A stretch of DNA of 64,000 nt from Mergibacter septicus (GCF_003265225.1 NZ_CP022013.1:591001-655000); one strand, 5' to 3'; counted from the first letter of the stretch, positions 37,372 through 50,099 are shown. Translations and numbers: made by a program. The notes: generated from the sequence alone by a model not told the origin.

Positions 37372-38805
37372 TTAAGAAATATTATTTTTATCATATCCCC
37401 ATTGTTTGATTAAAAGTGTAATAGCGGCTTCTAATTCTTGAGGAGAAAAATGACCAAAGCCTAAAACAAATAATGTTTGTTTAGGGTGTTTGATAGGATA
37501 GGTTTTAATTCCACCAGCTAATGCTAATTGTTGTAATTCCAGCAGAGAACGCTGTTCTTTGCTGAGTTCAATTAATAAATAAAAACCAACTTGTTCACCA
37601 TAGTAATGAATTTTATCTCGATATGGGTGGAGTAATTTACATAATAATTCCATTTTTTTTCGGTATGTTGTTCGCATACGATAAAGGTGTTTTTCAAAAT
37701 CACCCGATTGGATGAATTTTGCTAACAGTTGTTGGTTAATTCGAGGAACGGTGCAGTGAGAATGGTAATTTAGCTGGCGATATTGTGCTAATAATATAGG
37801 TGGTAGGACCATAAAGGCTAATCGTAAAGAAGGCATTAATAATTTAGAAAAAGATCCTAAATAGATTACTTTACCTTGTTGATCTAAATATTGAAGTGCG
37901 GGGATTGGTCGTCCTTTATAACGAAATTCACTGTCATAATCATCTTCAATAATAAAACGAAAATTTTCTTGAGATGACCAATTTAATAATTGATGGCGTT
38001 CTGCGATGGGTAATACATTTGAGTATGGGTACTGATGCGATGGTGTTAGATATAATAAATTGACGGGTAACTGGTTAAGTGATGCAAAATCAGTTTTATA
38101 TTGCCCATTTTTTTGTTCATCAGCAATCAGGGGAAATTTAATGACTTTTTTCTTTCGTTCTAAAAAAAGTTGTTCAACACTAGAATAGCCATAATATTCC
38201 ATTCCACACACAATATCTTGTTTAGGATCAAGCTGTTCTAACAGGATTAATAGTTTTGATAAGCAAACTTCAACGCCAGCACCTATAATAATTTGATCAA
38301 TTTCACAATTTACTCCCCTTGAGTGATAAAGATATTGACGGATTTGTTCTCTTAATACCTTATCTCCTTGTGGATCGCCTAAGTCTAATAAATTGTTATC
38401 AGTTGATGCAAATAAGAGTTTGAACTGTTTTTTCCAACTGGCAAATGGAAAAAGAGTGGTATCAATTCGATGTGGAGTGAAGTCATAACGATAATGGTTT
38501 TTAGGATTATCAGTTGGTGGTGTCGGAGAAATCGCTGGAGGAGTGAAATAAATCGAGCTATCGAAACTAACAAAAAAACCACTGCGTGAGCGGGATTCGA
38601 TATATCCTTCTGCTTGTAATTGTGCGTAAGCAGTCTCAATCGTTGTTTGGCTTACGGCTAGAAAATCAGCGAGTTTACGTTTTGAAGGTAGTTTGGTTGC
38701 AAGTTTTAATCTTCCGTGATCAATATCTTGTTTAATTTGCTGGTAAATTTGTAGATAGAGAGGAATAGGTAACTCTTTATCTAATTTGCACACAAAATTT
38801 TGCAT
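37372..38805 (-). CDS. pdxR: MocR/GntR-type regulator PdxR
   Basis: 477 residues. N-terminal GntR winged helix (IPLYLQIYQQIKQDI, LPSKRKLADFLAVSQTTIETAYAQLQAEGYIESR) fused to an aminotransferase fold. The PLP-binding Lys is in YLGSFSKLLMPSLRL. MocR proteins sense pyridoxal phosphate. Divergent from pdxST, which PdxR regulators activate when PLP is low. Confidence 0.9.
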   Translation of the reverse strand: MQNFVCKLDKELPIPLYLQIYQQIKQDIDHGRLKLATKLPSKRKLADFLAVSQTTIETAYAQLQAEGYIESRSRSGFFVSFDSSIYFTPPAISPTPPTDNPKNHYRYDFTPHRIDTTLFPFASWKKQFKLLFASTDNNLLDLGDPQGDKVLREQIRQYLYHSRGVNCEIDQIIIGAGVEVCLSKLLILLEQLDPKQDIVCGMEYYGYSSVEQLFLERKKKVIKFPLIADEQKNGQYKTDFASLNQLPVNLLYLTPSHQYPYSNVLPIAERHQLLNWSSQENFRFIIEDDYDSEFRYKGRPIPALQYLDQQGKVIYLGSFSKLLMPSLRLAFMVLPPILLAQYRQLNYHSHCTVPRINQQLLAKFIQSGDFEKHLYRMRTTYRKKMELLCKLLHPYRDKIHYYGEQVGFYLLIELSKEQRSLLELQQLALAGGIKTYPIKHPKQTLFVLGFGHFSPQELEAAITLLIKQWGYDKNNIS

Positions 38806-38812
38806 AACAATT

Positions 38813-38852
38813 AACTGACCCTTTTAATTTTAACAAAACTGATACTTTTAAT
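38813..38852. promoter_or_regulatory. Direct repeats between pdxR and pdxS, probable PdxR site
   Basis: AACTGACCCTTTTAAT (38813-38828) and AACTGATACTTTTAAT (38837-38852) agree at 14 of 16 positions and are 24 bp apart, about two helical turns. MocR regulators commonly bind direct repeats in divergent promoters. Confidence 0.6.
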
Positions 38853-38946
38853 CATACCTGAATGGATCAAAATAGAGCAACTAAATTAACAAATAATTAG
38901 TTTTAATTGTTAAACATTTCTAATCATTAACCAAGAGGAAAAGATT

Positions 38947-39834
38947 ATGCAAAAGATCGCAGGGAGTGAAATTGTAAAACGAGGTATGGCACAAATGCAG
39001 AAAGGTGGTGTGATTATGGATGTCGTCAACGCCGAGCAAGCCAAAATAGCTGAAGCAGCTGGGGCTGTTGCTGTTATGGCATTGGAACGAGTGCCTTCTG
39101 ATATTCGAGCTGCAGGTGGTGTAGCAAGAATGGCAAATCCTAAAATTGTGAAAGAAGTGATGAATGCGGTATCAATACCTGTAATGGCAAAAGCGAGAAT
39201 AGGGCATATTGCTGAAGCAAGAGTATTAGAAGCGTTAGGGGTTGATTATATTGATGAAAGTGAAGTATTAACACCCGCCGATGATGAGTTTCATTTACTA
39301 AAAAGTCAATTCACTGTGCCTTTTGTTTGTGGGTGTCGTGATCTAGGTGAGGCGTTACGGCGTATTGGCGAAGGAGCTGCAATGTTACGTACAAAAGGTG
39401 AACCGGGAACGGGGAATATTGTTGAAGCTGTACGTCATATGCGAAAAGTTAATGCACAAGTTCGTAATCTTGTTGCAATGAATGATGATGAATTAATGAC
39501 AGAAGCAAAACGCCTTGCAGCACCATATGAATTACTATGCCAGATTAAAGCGTTAGGACGTTTACCTGTGGTTAATTTTGCTGCAGGTGGGGTTGCAACT
39601 CCAGCTGATGCTGCTTTAATGATGGAATTAGGAGCTGATGGTGTATTTGTAGGATCGGGTATTTTTAAAGCTGAAAATCCAGAGAAATTTGCTCGAGCTA
39701 TTGTCCAGGCAACAACCCATTATCAAGATTACGATCTGATTGCACGTTTATCTGAAGAATTAGGTGAACCAATGCGTGGTATTGATATTGCCACTTTGAA
39801 TCCAGCAGACAGAATGCAAGAACGGGGTTGGTAA
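38947..39834 (+). CDS. pdxS: Pyridoxal 5'-phosphate synthase lyase subunit PdxS
   Basis: 295-residue TIM-barrel enzyme. [69 protein letters not shown] with the catalytic Lys, and [15 protein letters not shown] are typical. Makes PLP from ribose 5-phosphate, glyceraldehyde 3-phosphate and ammonia from PdxT. The stop codon is immediately followed by the pdxT start. Confidence 0.97.
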   Translation: MQKIAGSEIVKRGMAQMQKGGVIMDVVNAEQAKIAEAAGAVAVMALERVPSDIRAAGGVARMANPKIVKEVMNAVSIPVMAKARIGHIAEARVLEALGVDYIDESEVLTPADDEFHLLKSQFTVPFVCGCRDLGEALRRIGEGAAMLRTKGEPGTGNIVEAVRHMRKVNAQVRNLVAMNDDELMTEAKRLAAPYELLCQIKALGRLPVVNFAAGGVATPADAALMMELGADGVFVGSGIFKAENPEKFARAIVQATTHYQDYDLIARLSEELGEPMRGIDIATLNPADRMQERGW

Positions 39835-40431
39835 ATGGACATTAAACCAAGCATTAAGGTGGGTGTATTAGCCTTACAAGGTGCAGTTAGCGAACATATA
39901 GACCAGCTAAAATCACTCGGAGTAGAAGGAGTAGCGATTAAACAGGTTGAACAATTAGAGCAAATAGATGCTTTAATCTTACCTGGTGGTGAAAGCACTA
40001 CGATGGGTAAATTGATGCGAGAATATGATTTTATTCGTGCGATTCAACATTTTGCTGAAACAAAACCAATTTTTGGTACTTGTGCGGGGATGATTTTACT
40101 AGCAAAAATTATTCAAGGAGGAGAAGATCCTCATCTTGGATTAATGGATATTGCAGTGCAACGAAATGCTTTTGGACGTCAGATTGACAGCTTTCAAACG
40201 GCATTACCCGTTATCGGATTAACAACCCCTTTTCCTGCAATCTTTATTCGAGCTCCTTATATCGCTGAGTTGTTGAAAGCTGATCAAATAGAGGTTTTAG
40301 CAACGATAGATGGTAGCCCTGTATTGGCACGACAGAAAAATCTACTGGCTTGTGCCTTTCACCCTGAATTAAGCCAAGATAATCGGATTATGCAACTTTT
40401 TCTGACAATGATCCCAAATTATCAAGGCTAA
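39835..40431 (+). CDS. pdxT: Pyridoxal 5'-phosphate synthase glutaminase subunit PdxT
   Basis: 198-residue class I glutamine amidotransferase. LPGGESTTMGKL, the nucleophile in FGTCAGMILLA, and the His/Glu pair in FHPELSQD form the triad. Supplies ammonia to PdxS. Starts directly after pdxS, so translation is coupled. Confidence 0.96.
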   Translation: MDIKPSIKVGVLALQGAVSEHIDQLKSLGVEGVAIKQVEQLEQIDALILPGGESTTMGKLMREYDFIRAIQHFAETKPIFGTCAGMILLAKIIQGGEDPHLGLMDIAVQRNAFGRQIDSFQTALPVIGLTTPFPAIFIRAPYIAELLKADQIEVLATIDGSPVLARQKNLLACAFHPELSQDNRIMQLFLTMIPNYQG

Positions 40432-40467
40432 GAGTTTAGCTTGCAGAAAAGACACTTTTTTTTGCTT

Positions 40468-40508
40468 AAAAATAAAACAGGCAATAAAAATGTCTGTTTT
40501 ATTTTTTT
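40468..40508 (+). terminator. Terminator of pdxST
   Basis: AAAAATAAAACAG / CTGTTTTATTTTT stem (40468-40480 with 40494-40506), followed by TT; the A- and T-rich arms also allow it to serve dolP on the other strand. Confidence 0.8.
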
Positions 40509-40516
40509 AACTTAAA

Positions 40517-41086
40517 TTAATGATTAAAGAAAATAGTAATGACTTTTTTTACACCATCTACTTTACTTGCAATTTGAGCCGCAGTTAGTCCTTGTTCTGG
40601 TGTAACTATTCCTAATAGATAGACAATCCCATCTTCAGTAATTACTTTTAAACGACTAGATTTAACTTTAGGATTAAGAAGTAAATCAGATTTAATTTTG
40701 CTTGTAATCCACGTATCTTTTGTTGCTTGCGTTAAGCTAATTCGTGGTGATACTTGGATATAGTTATAAATATCTATGATATTTTTTACTTCACGTGCGA
40801 GATTATAAGCGGTTTCTTTTAATGCTTCAGTTGGTACAGTACCAATTAATAATACTCGCCCACTATACACCACTGGTGTTACAGATCCTTGTTGCTGTAA
40901 TTGTTGGTTACGTTGTAACACTCGGATTATCTCAAATTCAGTATTTTGATCATCAAGTTGTGTTCCTGTACTTCTTGGATCGGCTGCAATGTTGGCTACA
41001 ACTGCTGTTCCACCGACAACAGCAGCGACACAGCCTTGTAATCCTAAACTGACACTAAGTAAGAGGGCTAATTTTGTTAGTTTCAT
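40517..41086 (-). CDS. dolP: BON-domain outer-membrane lipoprotein DolP (YraP)
   Basis: 189 residues. Lipoprotein signal LLLSVSLGLQGC with Cys19, then AAVVGGTAVVANIAADPRSTGTQLDD, the DolP start, and two BON domains (about 45-115 and 125-189; VYSGRVLLIGTVP and VKVITEDGIVYLLGIVT-type strands). Maintains outer-membrane integrity at division sites in E. coli. Same neighbours as in enterobacteria (diaA, yraN, lpoA). Confidence 0.9.
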   Translation of the reverse strand: MKLTKLALLLSVSLGLQGCVAAVVGGTAVVANIAADPRSTGTQLDDQNTEFEIIRVLQRNQQLQQQGSVTPVVYSGRVLLIGTVPTEALKETAYNLAREVKNIIDIYNYIQVSPRISLTQATKDTWITSKIKSDLLLNPKVKSSRLKVITEDGIVYLLGIVTPEQGLTAAQIASKVDGVKKVITIFFNH

Positions 41087-41118
41087 TCCAATTTCCTTAT
41101 AGTTAATGCTGATCTGGA

Positions 41119-41709
41119 TTAGGATCTGAGATGTGGAAACAGTTCCTGTTCTAATAATTCAGATAAGGTATTAATAATAAATAAATGTTGTTCTAATACT
41201 CTTGGCTCAAGTTGTGCTGACACACTAATTTCAACATCATCTGCTGTCAGTAATTCACTAATTTGAGTGGCATTAGTTGTAGAGATGGCAAGTATTGGGA
41301 TAAATTTATTTTTTGCTATTCGTAATAATGGAAGGACATCTTGTGTATTGCTCTTTGATACTAAAACAACCAAAAGATCACCTTTATTAGCACAGGCGTT
41401 GAATTGTTTTTTAAAAAATTCTTCTGAGGTGTTATCTGCTAAAATTGTTGTCCCAACGGTGCCATCAAAAGATAATAAGATAGCAGGAAAGCTGGGGCGG
41501 TGGCAATGATAACGGTGAAGTAGATTGGTTACCAAAAGCTGTGCATTACTATTTGACCGTCCTAGCCCACAAACAATAATTTTATTCCCATTTATTAAGC
41601 AAGACGTAAGTGCGTTGACCCCTTGTTGAATTGCAACGGGTAGTTGTTCTGCATCAGATTGTTGTTGTTGAATGCTTTGCTGATAAAGGGATTTGATTTT
41701 ATTTAACAT
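41119..41709 (-). CDS. diaA: DnaA initiator-associating protein DiaA
   Basis: 196 residues with a SIS fold: VCGLGRSNSNAQLL, LVVLVSKSNTQDVLPLL and AISTTNATQISELL. DiaA is a tetramer that binds DnaA and promotes initiation at oriC. It lies between yraN and dolP, the usual place. GmhA is the paralogue to exclude; the context favours DiaA. Confidence 0.87.
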   Translation of the reverse strand: MLNKIKSLYQQSIQQQQSDAEQLPVAIQQGVNALTSCLINGNKIIVCGLGRSNSNAQLLVTNLLHRYHCHRPSFPAILLSFDGTVGTTILADNTSEEFFKKQFNACANKGDLLVVLVSKSNTQDVLPLLRIAKNKFIPILAISTTNATQISELLTADDVEISVSAQLEPRVLEQHLFIINTLSELLEQELFPHLRS

Positions 41710-41753
41710 AGTATTTTTTTATCTCGAAGGCGGCTATTGTTGTTCAAATTATT

Positions 41754-42128
41754 TTAATTATTTATTTCAATAAAATTTTTCCACCAGTGTAACTGATGTT
41801 GATTACCATCAAAAGTGATTAAATCAAAACGACAATCTATGGTTTCTAAACTTAATTGATGTTGTGCCAACCATTGATTAGCCGTATTGATTAAACGTTG
41901 TTGTTTATTATAAGTAACACTTTCAATTGCTGAGCCATAATGTTGGTGTTTACGTTGGCGAACTTCAACAAAAACTAGCGTTTGCTTTTCTTGCATAATT
42001 AAATCCAATTCACCTCTTTTAAATCGTTGATTCGCAGCAATAAAACGTAACCCTTGTTGTTCAAGGTATTGTCTTGCCTTTTGTTCAAAGATTGCACCTT
42101 GTTGAGTGGTATTGAATTTATTTCGCAT
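41754..42128 (-). CDS. yraN: YraN, UPF0102 nuclease-fold protein
   Basis: 124 residues: [52 protein letters not shown]. The E-x-D-L-I and VFVEVR core is the restriction-endonuclease-like metal site of the family. Function is unsettled. Only 2 bp after lpoA, so translation is coupled. Confidence 0.9.
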   Translation of the reverse strand: MRNKFNTTQQGAIFEQKARQYLEQQGLRFIAANQRFKRGELDLIMQEKQTLVFVEVRQRKHQHYGSAIESVTYNKQQRLINTANQWLAQHQLSLETIDCRFDLITFDGNQHQLHWWKNFIEINN

Positions 42129-42130
42129 TA

Positions 42131-43918
42131 TTAATTAATCGTTTTTAATGTGCCATTATCATAAAGATACCAAGTCAGTTTACGTTCGATTTGACAAGCA
42201 CTGTTTGCGGTCAATTTACCCGTAAAACCATTAAAATGATAATCAGGGATAGCTTGGAAGGCTTGTAGGTTATTAATTAAACTCCAAGCATCTGCTCCCA
42301 TCGCATATAAACGAGTAAGAGAGTAATCTCCGTTCGTTGCCATTAAGGCTGTTTTATAATCACGACTATCAGTTTCACTTAAAAGAGGAATATCGCTGAA
42401 TTTTACGCCATTCATACCTAAGCGGTAATCCACTCCTGCATTAGGGGAATGGCTACGTGAAGAAGCATATAAAGTAATTTGATCGGCAACAACGGAATTA
42501 TTTAAAGTGGTTTTTAATTGTTGTGATTGGAGAGCATTTGCTGTTGCAGCGTAGATAGCATCATTAGGTGCAGTGATATTGACAGGGATATATACTTTGT
42601 TTTTATCTTCATTTTTTGGTGGTGGCGGTAAAATACCAGCAAGGATATCACTGATGTTGTCATCATTTTCATAGTAATTTGTTTCGGCATCATATCCACT
42701 GAGTTTTCGCCATTCATTATTAAAAGCAATAGCAATCCGACGACCTAACGTATTTTGAGGAGCAAAAATTAATGGTGTACGACGCCCATCTTGCCAGATC
42801 TGTTGTGCTGCATTGATTGCTTCATCTTCAGGTGATAGAGCAAAATAACAGAGATTAGTTTTGGTTTGTGGCGTAGTTGAGGTATTTAAAGCAAGCACTT
42901 TAAGTTGTTTCAGGTTTGCTCGTTGTAGCATTATATCTACGTTTGTTTTTAAGAGAGGACCAACAATCGCCTCTGCTCCTTCTTGACGTGCTTTTTCTAT
43001 AATCTGAATAATATTACCTTGTTGGCTATCATAAATTTTTACACTGATAGGGGAGTTTCCTTTTGCGGCTAGAAAACCTTGTTCAATTGTTTTTCCAATT
43101 AATTGCCCATTCCCACTTAATGGTAGGATCAGAGCGATTTGATGTAAATTACTTGCTTGAAAAGTAGCGACACGCTGTAATGCCGTAGGTAATAAATAAG
43201 TTGCAATATGGCGAGGGTGAATCACTTTCCATTGTTGTAGTGAGGCACTTAATTGAGCTGGGTAGCTTAAATTATCATTATACAATTTGATCAGATCTAG
43301 CCAGCCTTGTAGTTCAAGTTGATTATCATTTACTGTAATATTATTTAGTTGATCTGCTGGGATTTGACGTAATATAGCCCAGATTTGATCATTATTTTGT
43401 TGTTTTTGTGCTAGATCGGTGGTGAGACTTTGGTGTTTAATTAAGGCTTCTATCGCTTTTATATAGTTGCCTTGATTTAACTCTACTTGAGAATCAATTT
43501 GATAGTAACGACTTTGTTGTGTTGGCGTTAATTGATTAAAAGGAAGATCTGACAATAAATTTTGTGCTAGTTGATTGTGAGTTTGTGCTGCAGCCAAAGC
43601 GGCATTTAACAAATTTTTCTCTAACATTTGTTCAGGTGTATTTAGATTTGTAAGTGAGGTTAATAAACTTTCTGCTTGAGCTAGTTTATTTTCTCTGATT
43701 AATGCCTGTACTGTTAGTAAAGCAAAATCATTGCGAGAGGTATGATTGGTTGCTATTTGCATTTGATTACGATAGTAATCAGCACTAGCATAAGCGGTTT
43801 GTTGTAAGAGATTATTTGTTTGTTGTGTGAAAGTTGAAAGACAACCTGTTAGACTGTATCCGATGAAAAAAAAAGCTAAAAATTTCTTGACATTAAGATG
43901 TGGTAATGAAATAGCCAT
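42131..43918 (-). CDS. lpoA: Penicillin-binding protein activator LpoA
   Basis: 595 residues. Lipoprotein signal ending LTGC (Cys26), a helical TPR-like N-terminal domain (about 40-240), and a C-terminal periplasmic-binding-like domain ([43 protein letters not shown]). It reaches from the outer membrane to activate PBP1a. Heads the lpoA-yraN-diaA-dolP group and diverges from rsmI. Confidence 0.93.
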   Translation of the reverse strand: MAISLPHLNVKKFLAFFFIGYSLTGCLSTFTQQTNNLLQQTAYASADYYRNQMQIATNHTSRNDFALLTVQALIRENKLAQAESLLTSLTNLNTPEQMLEKNLLNAALAAAQTHNQLAQNLLSDLPFNQLTPTQQSRYYQIDSQVELNQGNYIKAIEALIKHQSLTTDLAQKQQNNDQIWAILRQIPADQLNNITVNDNQLELQGWLDLIKLYNDNLSYPAQLSASLQQWKVIHPRHIATYLLPTALQRVATFQASNLHQIALILPLSGNGQLIGKTIEQGFLAAKGNSPISVKIYDSQQGNIIQIIEKARQEGAEAIVGPLLKTNVDIMLQRANLKQLKVLALNTSTTPQTKTNLCYFALSPEDEAINAAQQIWQDGRRTPLIFAPQNTLGRRIAIAFNNEWRKLSGYDAETNYYENDDNISDILAGILPPPPKNEDKNKVYIPVNITAPNDAIYAATANALQSQQLKTTLNNSVVADQITLYASSRSHSPNAGVDYRLGMNGVKFSDIPLLSETDSRDYKTALMATNGDYSLTRLYAMGADAWSLINNLQAFQAIPDYHFNGFTGKLTANSACQIERKLTWYLYDNGTLKTIN

Positions 43919-44057
43919 AAAATATTGCCTAAATTGGGTTAAATTACATTAAAATATACACTATTTGCCGATCTTACTTATCTTGATAAGTAAAATCAAT
44001 TCATTAGCACAATCTAATTTATTTGCCTAGAAAATTATTAAGCCTAGAGAGAAAGAA

Positions 44058-44900
44058 ATGAATAATACATTTGGGACACTTTATATTGTTGCCACCCCAA
44101 TTGGGAATTTGCAAGATATTAGCCAAAGAGCATTAGAGGTTTTCCAACAAGTTGATCTCATTGCTGCTGAAGATACTCGGCATAGTGGTTTATTATTAAG
44201 CCACTATGCGATTAAAAAGCCGTTCTTTGCTTTACATGATCATAATGAACAGCATAAAGCGAGTTTATTAATACAAAAATTACACCAAGGACAGAATATT
44301 GCTTTGATTTCAGATGCTGGTACACCATTAATTAGTGATCCCGGTTTTCATTTAGTACGGCAGTGCCGTCAAAATGGGATTAAAGTTGTGCCTTTACCCG
44401 GAGCTTGTGCTGCAATTACAGCATTATGTGCATCAGGGATAGCATCTAATCGCTTTTGTTTTGAAGGTTTTTTACCAGCGAAAAGTAAAGGCAGACGTGA
44501 ACGTTTACAACAAATCGCTAAAGAAGAAAGAACCTTAATTTTCTATGAATCTCCTCATCGAATTTTAGATACTTTGCAAGATATGTTGCACTGTTTTGGT
44601 GAGAAACGTTACTTAATGCTCGCTAAAGAATTAACCAAAACGTGGGAAACTTTTTATGGCGATCAAATCGGAGCAGTAATTGAATGGTTATTAGCGGATC
44701 CTAATCGTCAAAAAGGTGAAATGGTATTAATTGTAGAAGGCGTGAGTGCGAGTACAGAAGAACAGTTGCCTGCTGATGCTTTATTTGCCTTAGAGCGTTT
44801 ATCTCAGGAGCTACCACTCAAAAAAGCAGCCGCTTTAACTGCAGAATTATATGGTTGTAAGAAAAATGATTTATATCGTTATGGCTTAGAACATTTTTAA
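44058..44900 (+). CDS. rsmI: 16S rRNA (cytidine-1402-2'-O)-methyltransferase RsmI
   Basis: 280 residues of the tetrapyrrole-methylase superfamily: [57 protein letters not shown] and [18 protein letters not shown]. 2'-O-methylates C1402 in the 30S decoding centre. Divergent from lpoA across a 139-bp gap. Confidence 0.95.
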   Translation: MNNTFGTLYIVATPIGNLQDISQRALEVFQQVDLIAAEDTRHSGLLLSHYAIKKPFFALHDHNEQHKASLLIQKLHQGQNIALISDAGTPLISDPGFHLVRQCRQNGIKVVPLPGACAAITALCASGIASNRFCFEGFLPAKSKGRRERLQQIAKEERTLIFYESPHRILDTLQDMLHCFGEKRYLMLAKELTKTWETFYGDQIGAVIEWLLADPNRQKGEMVLIVEGVSASTEEQLPADALFALERLSQELPLKKAAALTAELYGCKKNDLYRYGLEHF

Positions 44901-45067
44901 CATTTATCCTGTTTAAAGAAGGTGTAACTTTGTATTTTACCTTTTGTCTAATGCTTTTGTTATTTAAGGAAAAGATGTAGAATGCACGGTTCATTATAAA
45001 ATTGTAAATTAATGCATAAATTTTTATTTTTTAAATGTTTTCCGAACCGCAGTGAAATGAGGGTGTT

Positions 45068-46753
45068 ATGACAAGTACGGAACAAGTAAAAACCACGATA
45101 GAAACTCAAGATAAACCGACAAATTTTATTCGCCAGATTATTGATGCCGATCTTGCGGCAGGAAAACATCAGCAAGTTCATACTCGTTTTCCACCAGAAC
45201 CTAATGGGTATTTACATATCGGTCATGCGAAAGCAATCTGTGTAAACTTTGGGATTGCACAAGATTATAACGGACTATGTAATTTACGTTTTGATGATAC
45301 CAATCCAGTCAAAGAAGATTTAGAGTATGTTGAATCGATCAAACGTGATGTTGAGTGGCTAGGGTTTCACTGGCACGGTGAAATTCGTTATTCTTCAGAC
45401 TATTTTGATGCTTTTTATCGTTATGCGATAGAATTGATTGAAAAAGGGTTAGCTTATGTAGATGAACTTTCTCCAGAAGAAATGCGTGAATACCGTGGAA
45501 CTTTAACCCAAGCGGGTAAAAATAGTCCATATAGGGAGCGGAGTATTGCTGAAAATCTTGCTTTATTTGAAAAAATGAAAAATGGTGAGATTGAAGAAGG
45601 AAAAGCGTGCTTACGAGCTAAAATTGATATGGCATCACCATTTATAGTAATGCGTGATCCTGTGTTATATCGTATTAAATTTGCCCACCATCATCAAACA
45701 GGAGATAAGTGGTGTATTTATCCAATGTACGATTTTGCACATTGTATCTCTGATGCTATTGAACGGATTACTCATTCAATTTGTACGCTAGAGTTTCAGG
45801 ATAACCGCCGTCTTTATGATTGGGTTTTAGAAAATATCTCAATTGAACGCCCATTACCGCATCAATATGAATTTTCTCGCCTCAATCTAGAAGGCACTTT
45901 AACCTCAAAACGTAAATTATTACAGCTAGTACAAGACGGGGTAGTTGATGGTTGGAATGATCCTCGAATGCCGACAATTTCAGGATTACGTCGTCGTGGC
46001 TATACTCCAGCATCATTACGTGAATTTTGTCGTCGTATTGGGGTAACGAAACAAGATAATATGATTGAATATAGCGCCTTAGAATCTTGTGTACGTGATG
46101 ATTTAAATTTGAATGCACCACGAGCGATGGCGGTATTAGATCCATTACGGATTGTAATTGAGAATTTCACCGCTGATCTTGAAATCTTACAAGCCGCAAA
46201 TCACCCTAACCGTCCTGAATTAGGTACACGTCAATTACCTTTCACTCGAGAATTATTTATTGATCGTGCTGATTTTCGTGAGGAGGCAAACAAACATTAT
46301 AAACGTTTGGTCTTAGGCAAAGAAGTGCGTTTACGTAATGCTTATGTTATTAAAGCTGAACGGGTAGAAAAAGACGAAGAAGGCAATATTACCACCGTAT
46401 ATTGTCGCTATGATGCTGAGACTTTAGGTAAAAATCCTGCCGATGGACGGAAAGTGAAAGGTGTTATACATTGGGTTTCAGCAACGCATAATCACCCAGC
46501 AGAGATTCGGTTATATCAACCATTGTTTACCGTGGCAAATCCGGGGAGTGCTGAAAATATTGAAGATGTCCTTAACCCAAATTCATTAGTGATTAAACAA
46601 GGCGTCGTGGAGCAAAGTTTGGTTTCAGCACAACCAGAACAAGCTTATCAGTTTGAACGTGAAGGATATTTCTGTGCAGATAGTAAAGATAGTTCTGCGG
46701 AGCATTTAGTCTTTAACTTAACTGTTAGCTTAAAAGAGAGTGGTAATTTTTAA
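45068..46753 (+). CDS. glnS: Glutaminyl-tRNA synthetase
   Basis: 561 residues, normal for bacterial GlnRS. Class I signature [27 protein letters not shown], and the KMSKS-like LTSKRKL at about residue 280, followed by the beta-barrel anticodon-binding domain. Charges tRNA-Gln. Confidence 0.97.
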   Translation: MTSTEQVKTTIETQDKPTNFIRQIIDADLAAGKHQQVHTRFPPEPNGYLHIGHAKAICVNFGIAQDYNGLCNLRFDDTNPVKEDLEYVESIKRDVEWLGFHWHGEIRYSSDYFDAFYRYAIELIEKGLAYVDELSPEEMREYRGTLTQAGKNSPYRERSIAENLALFEKMKNGEIEEGKACLRAKIDMASPFIVMRDPVLYRIKFAHHHQTGDKWCIYPMYDFAHCISDAIERITHSICTLEFQDNRRLYDWVLENISIERPLPHQYEFSRLNLEGTLTSKRKLLQLVQDGVVDGWNDPRMPTISGLRRRGYTPASLREFCRRIGVTKQDNMIEYSALESCVRDDLNLNAPRAMAVLDPLRIVIENFTADLEILQAANHPNRPELGTRQLPFTRELFIDRADFREEANKHYKRLVLGKEVRLRNAYVIKAERVEKDEEGNITTVYCRYDAETLGKNPADGRKVKGVIHWVSATHNHPAEIRLYQPLFTVANPGSAENIEDVLNPNSLVIKQGVVEQSLVSAQPEQAYQFEREGYFCADSKDSSAEHLVFNLTVSLKESGNF

Positions 46754-46779
46754 TTTTATTCAGATCAATTAAGGTTACG

Positions 46780-47859
46780 ATGAAAGCATCAATTATTGCA
46801 AAATTAGAAAGCTTGAATGAACGTTATGAAGAATTGCAAGCTTTATTAGGTGATCCTTCAATTATCAGTGATCAAGAAAAATTTCGTGCTTATTCGAAAG
46901 AATATTCACAATTAGAAAGTGTTGTACAATGCTTTAGTCGTTGGCAACAGTTACAACAAAATATTGAAGAAGCTAAATTTCTACTTGATGATCCAAGTAT
47001 GAAAGAAATGGCAGAAGAAGAGTTAGAAAGTTGTAAAGCAGAAGTTATTGAAGTAGAACAACAGTTACAGATCTTATTACTACCAAAAGATCCAAACGAT
47101 GAATATAACTGTTATCTGGAAATCCGTGCAGGTACAGGTGGAGATGAAGCGGGGATTTTTGCTGGTGATTTATTCCGTATGTATAGCCGTTATGCTGAAA
47201 GTAAACGTTGGCGGATTGAACTCTTGAGTGCGAATGAAAGTGAACAAGGGGGATATAAAGAGATCATTGTTAAAATCAGTGGTGAGGCTGTTTATGGGCA
47301 GTTAAAATTTGAATCTGGGGGGCATCGTGTGCAACGTGTTCCGAAAACAGAATCTCAAGGGCGTATTCACACCTCTGCTTGTACTGTCGCTGTAATGCCA
47401 GAATTACCAGAATCTGAGTTACCTGAAATTAATCCAGCGGATTTAAAAATTGATACTTATCGTTCATCTGGTGCAGGTGGGCAACATGTTAATACCACCG
47501 ATTCAGCTGTACGAATCACGCATATTCCAACGGGGATTGTGGTTGAATGTCAAGATGAGCGTTCACAGCATAAGAATAAAGCCAAAGCAATGTCGGTGCT
47601 GGCTTCCCGTATTGTTCAAATTGAACAAGAACGTCAAGCCGCAGTACAGGCAGATACTCGCCGTAATTTATTAGGAAGTGGTGATCGTTCGGATAAAATC
47701 CGTACTTATAATTACCCACAAGGTCGAGTGACGGATCATCGAATTAATTTAACCCTTTATCGTTTAGATGAAATTATGAATGGTAAAATTGATGAATTAA
47801 TTCAACCTATCATTACTGAATATCAAGCAGATCAACTTGCTGCTTTGTCAGATAATTAA
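46780..47859 (+). CDS. prfA: Peptide chain release factor 1
   Basis: 359 residues. The anticodon-like PxT motif is seen in [14 protein letters not shown] and the catalytic GGQ in [18 protein letters not shown], preceded by [13 protein letters not shown]. Recognises UAA and UAG. The last base of the stop codon is the first base of the prmC start (TAATG). Confidence 0.97.
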   Translation: MKASIIAKLESLNERYEELQALLGDPSIISDQEKFRAYSKEYSQLESVVQCFSRWQQLQQNIEEAKFLLDDPSMKEMAEEELESCKAEVIEVEQQLQILLLPKDPNDEYNCYLEIRAGTGGDEAGIFAGDLFRMYSRYAESKRWRIELLSANESEQGGYKEIIVKISGEAVYGQLKFESGGHRVQRVPKTESQGRIHTSACTVAVMPELPESELPEINPADLKIDTYRSSGAGGQHVNTTDSAVRITHIPTGIVVECQDERSQHKNKAKAMSVLASRIVQIEQERQAAVQADTRRNLLGSGDRSDKIRTYNYPQGRVTDHRINLTLYRLDEIMNGKIDELIQPIITEYQADQLAALSDN

Positions 47860-48800
47860 TGATGAGTGGTATTTCCTACCAAACTTGGTTGCAGCAGGCT
47901 ATCAGCTTGTTGCAACAACAACGATCAGATAATCCTTATATAGATCCTAAACGTGATGCACAAGTGTTGTTACAGGCAGTGACAGGTAAGTCAAGTGCTT
48001 ATTTACTCGCTTTTTCGGAAACAATTTTAAGCCGTCAACTAGAGCAAGAATTAACAGATTGTTTACAACGACGATTACAAGGAGAGCCGATAGCTTATAT
48101 TTTAGGTGAAAAAGAGTTTTGGTCATTACCATTAGCGGTAAGCCCAGCAACCTTGATACCTCGTCCAGATACTGAAGTATTGGTTGAAGAAGCACTTCAA
48201 TTAGCCAAGCTTGCTATCTCCACATTGATAGACAATCAGAAGCAATATCGAATTTTAGATTTGGGAACAGGTACGGGGGCAATTATTTTATCGCTAGCTA
48301 GTGAGTTATTCCCAATCGTAAAAGCAAAACAGATTGAATTAGCTTTGGTGGCAGTAGATAGTCAAATGCCAGCGGTTAGTTTAGCCCAGAAAAATGCACA
48401 ACGTTTAGGAATTGAAAATATCACCATTATGCAAAGTGATTGGTTTTCTGCTCTCAATCAGCAAGAAAAGTTTGATTTAATTGTGAGTAATCCACCATAT
48501 ATTGATGCACAAGATCCGCATTTACAATTAGGAGATGTTCGTTTTGAACCAAGATCTGCATTGGTTGCCGCTCAACAAGGTTATGCTGATTTAAGTAAAA
48601 TTATTCAACAAGCACCGAACTATTTAAAGCAACAAGGTTGGTTGATTTTAGAACATGGTTGGCAACAAGCAGAGGGAGTTCAAGCACTTTTCAGACAAGC
48701 AAATTCAAATTTATCAAGACAACAGTTACAATGGCAAAATATTCAATCTAAACAAGATTATGCTGGTTATCCACGTATTAGCTTAGCACAATTAAGGTAA
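47859..48800 (+). CDS. prmC: Release factor glutamine methyltransferase PrmC
   Basis: 313 residues. Conserved PRPDTEVLVEEAL, the SAM-binding ILDLGTGTGAIILSLA, and the NPPY motif in IVSNPPYIDAQDPHL. Methylates the Gln of the GGQ loop of RF1 and RF2; overlaps prfA, its substrate gene. Confidence 0.95.
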   Translation: MMSGISYQTWLQQAISLLQQQRSDNPYIDPKRDAQVLLQAVTGKSSAYLLAFSETILSRQLEQELTDCLQRRLQGEPIAYILGEKEFWSLPLAVSPATLIPRPDTEVLVEEALQLAKLAISTLIDNQKQYRILDLGTGTGAIILSLASELFPIVKAKQIELALVAVDSQMPAVSLAQKNAQRLGIENITIMQSDWFSALNQQEKFDLIVSNPPYIDAQDPHLQLGDVRFEPRSALVAAQQGYADLSKIIQQAPNYLKQQGWLILEHGWQQAEGVQALFRQANSNLSRQQLQWQNIQSKQDYAGYPRISLAQLR

Positions 48801-48822
48801 ACGTGAATTGGTGATTAAATAA

Positions 48823-49692
<870 letters not shown>

Positions 49693-49706
49693 GATGGAGA
49701 AAGAAT

Positions 49707-50096
49707 ATGGCGAGAGAATTTAGCCGTTCACAACGTGTGGCTCAAGAAATTAAAAAAGAAATTGCCGTTATTTTACAACGAGAAGTGAAGGATCCTCGCA
49801 TTGGTATGGTGACTGTTTCTGATGTTGAAGTCTCCAAAGATCTTGCTTATGCTAAAATTTTCGTTACTTTTCTTTTTGATGATGATGTTCAACAAGTGAA
49901 ACAAGCGATGCTTGGTTTAGAAAAAGCCTCAGCATATATTCGTACTTTATTAGGTAAAGCGATGCGTTTACGCATTGTGCCTGAATTACGTTTTGAATAC
50001 GATCGTTCTTTGGTTGATGGTATGCGAATGGCAAACTTAGTTAGTCAAGTGGTACGCCAAGATAATCAGCGTCATCATAAAGAGCAAGAGGATTAA
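49707..50096 (+). CDS. rbfA: 30S ribosome-binding factor RbfA
   Basis: 129 residues, KH-like fold: [44 protein letters not shown] and [12 protein letters not shown]. Needed for late 30S assembly. It is followed 3 bp later by truB, as in other gammaproteobacteria, but here the pair is separated from infB by over 41 kb. Confidence 0.95.
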   Translation: MAREFSRSQRVAQEIKKEIAVILQREVKDPRIGMVTVSDVEVSKDLAYAKIFVTFLFDDDVQQVKQAMLGLEKASAYIRTLLGKAMRLRIVPELRFEYDRSLVDGMRMANLVSQVVRQDNQRHHKEQED

Positions 50097-50099
50097 ACG

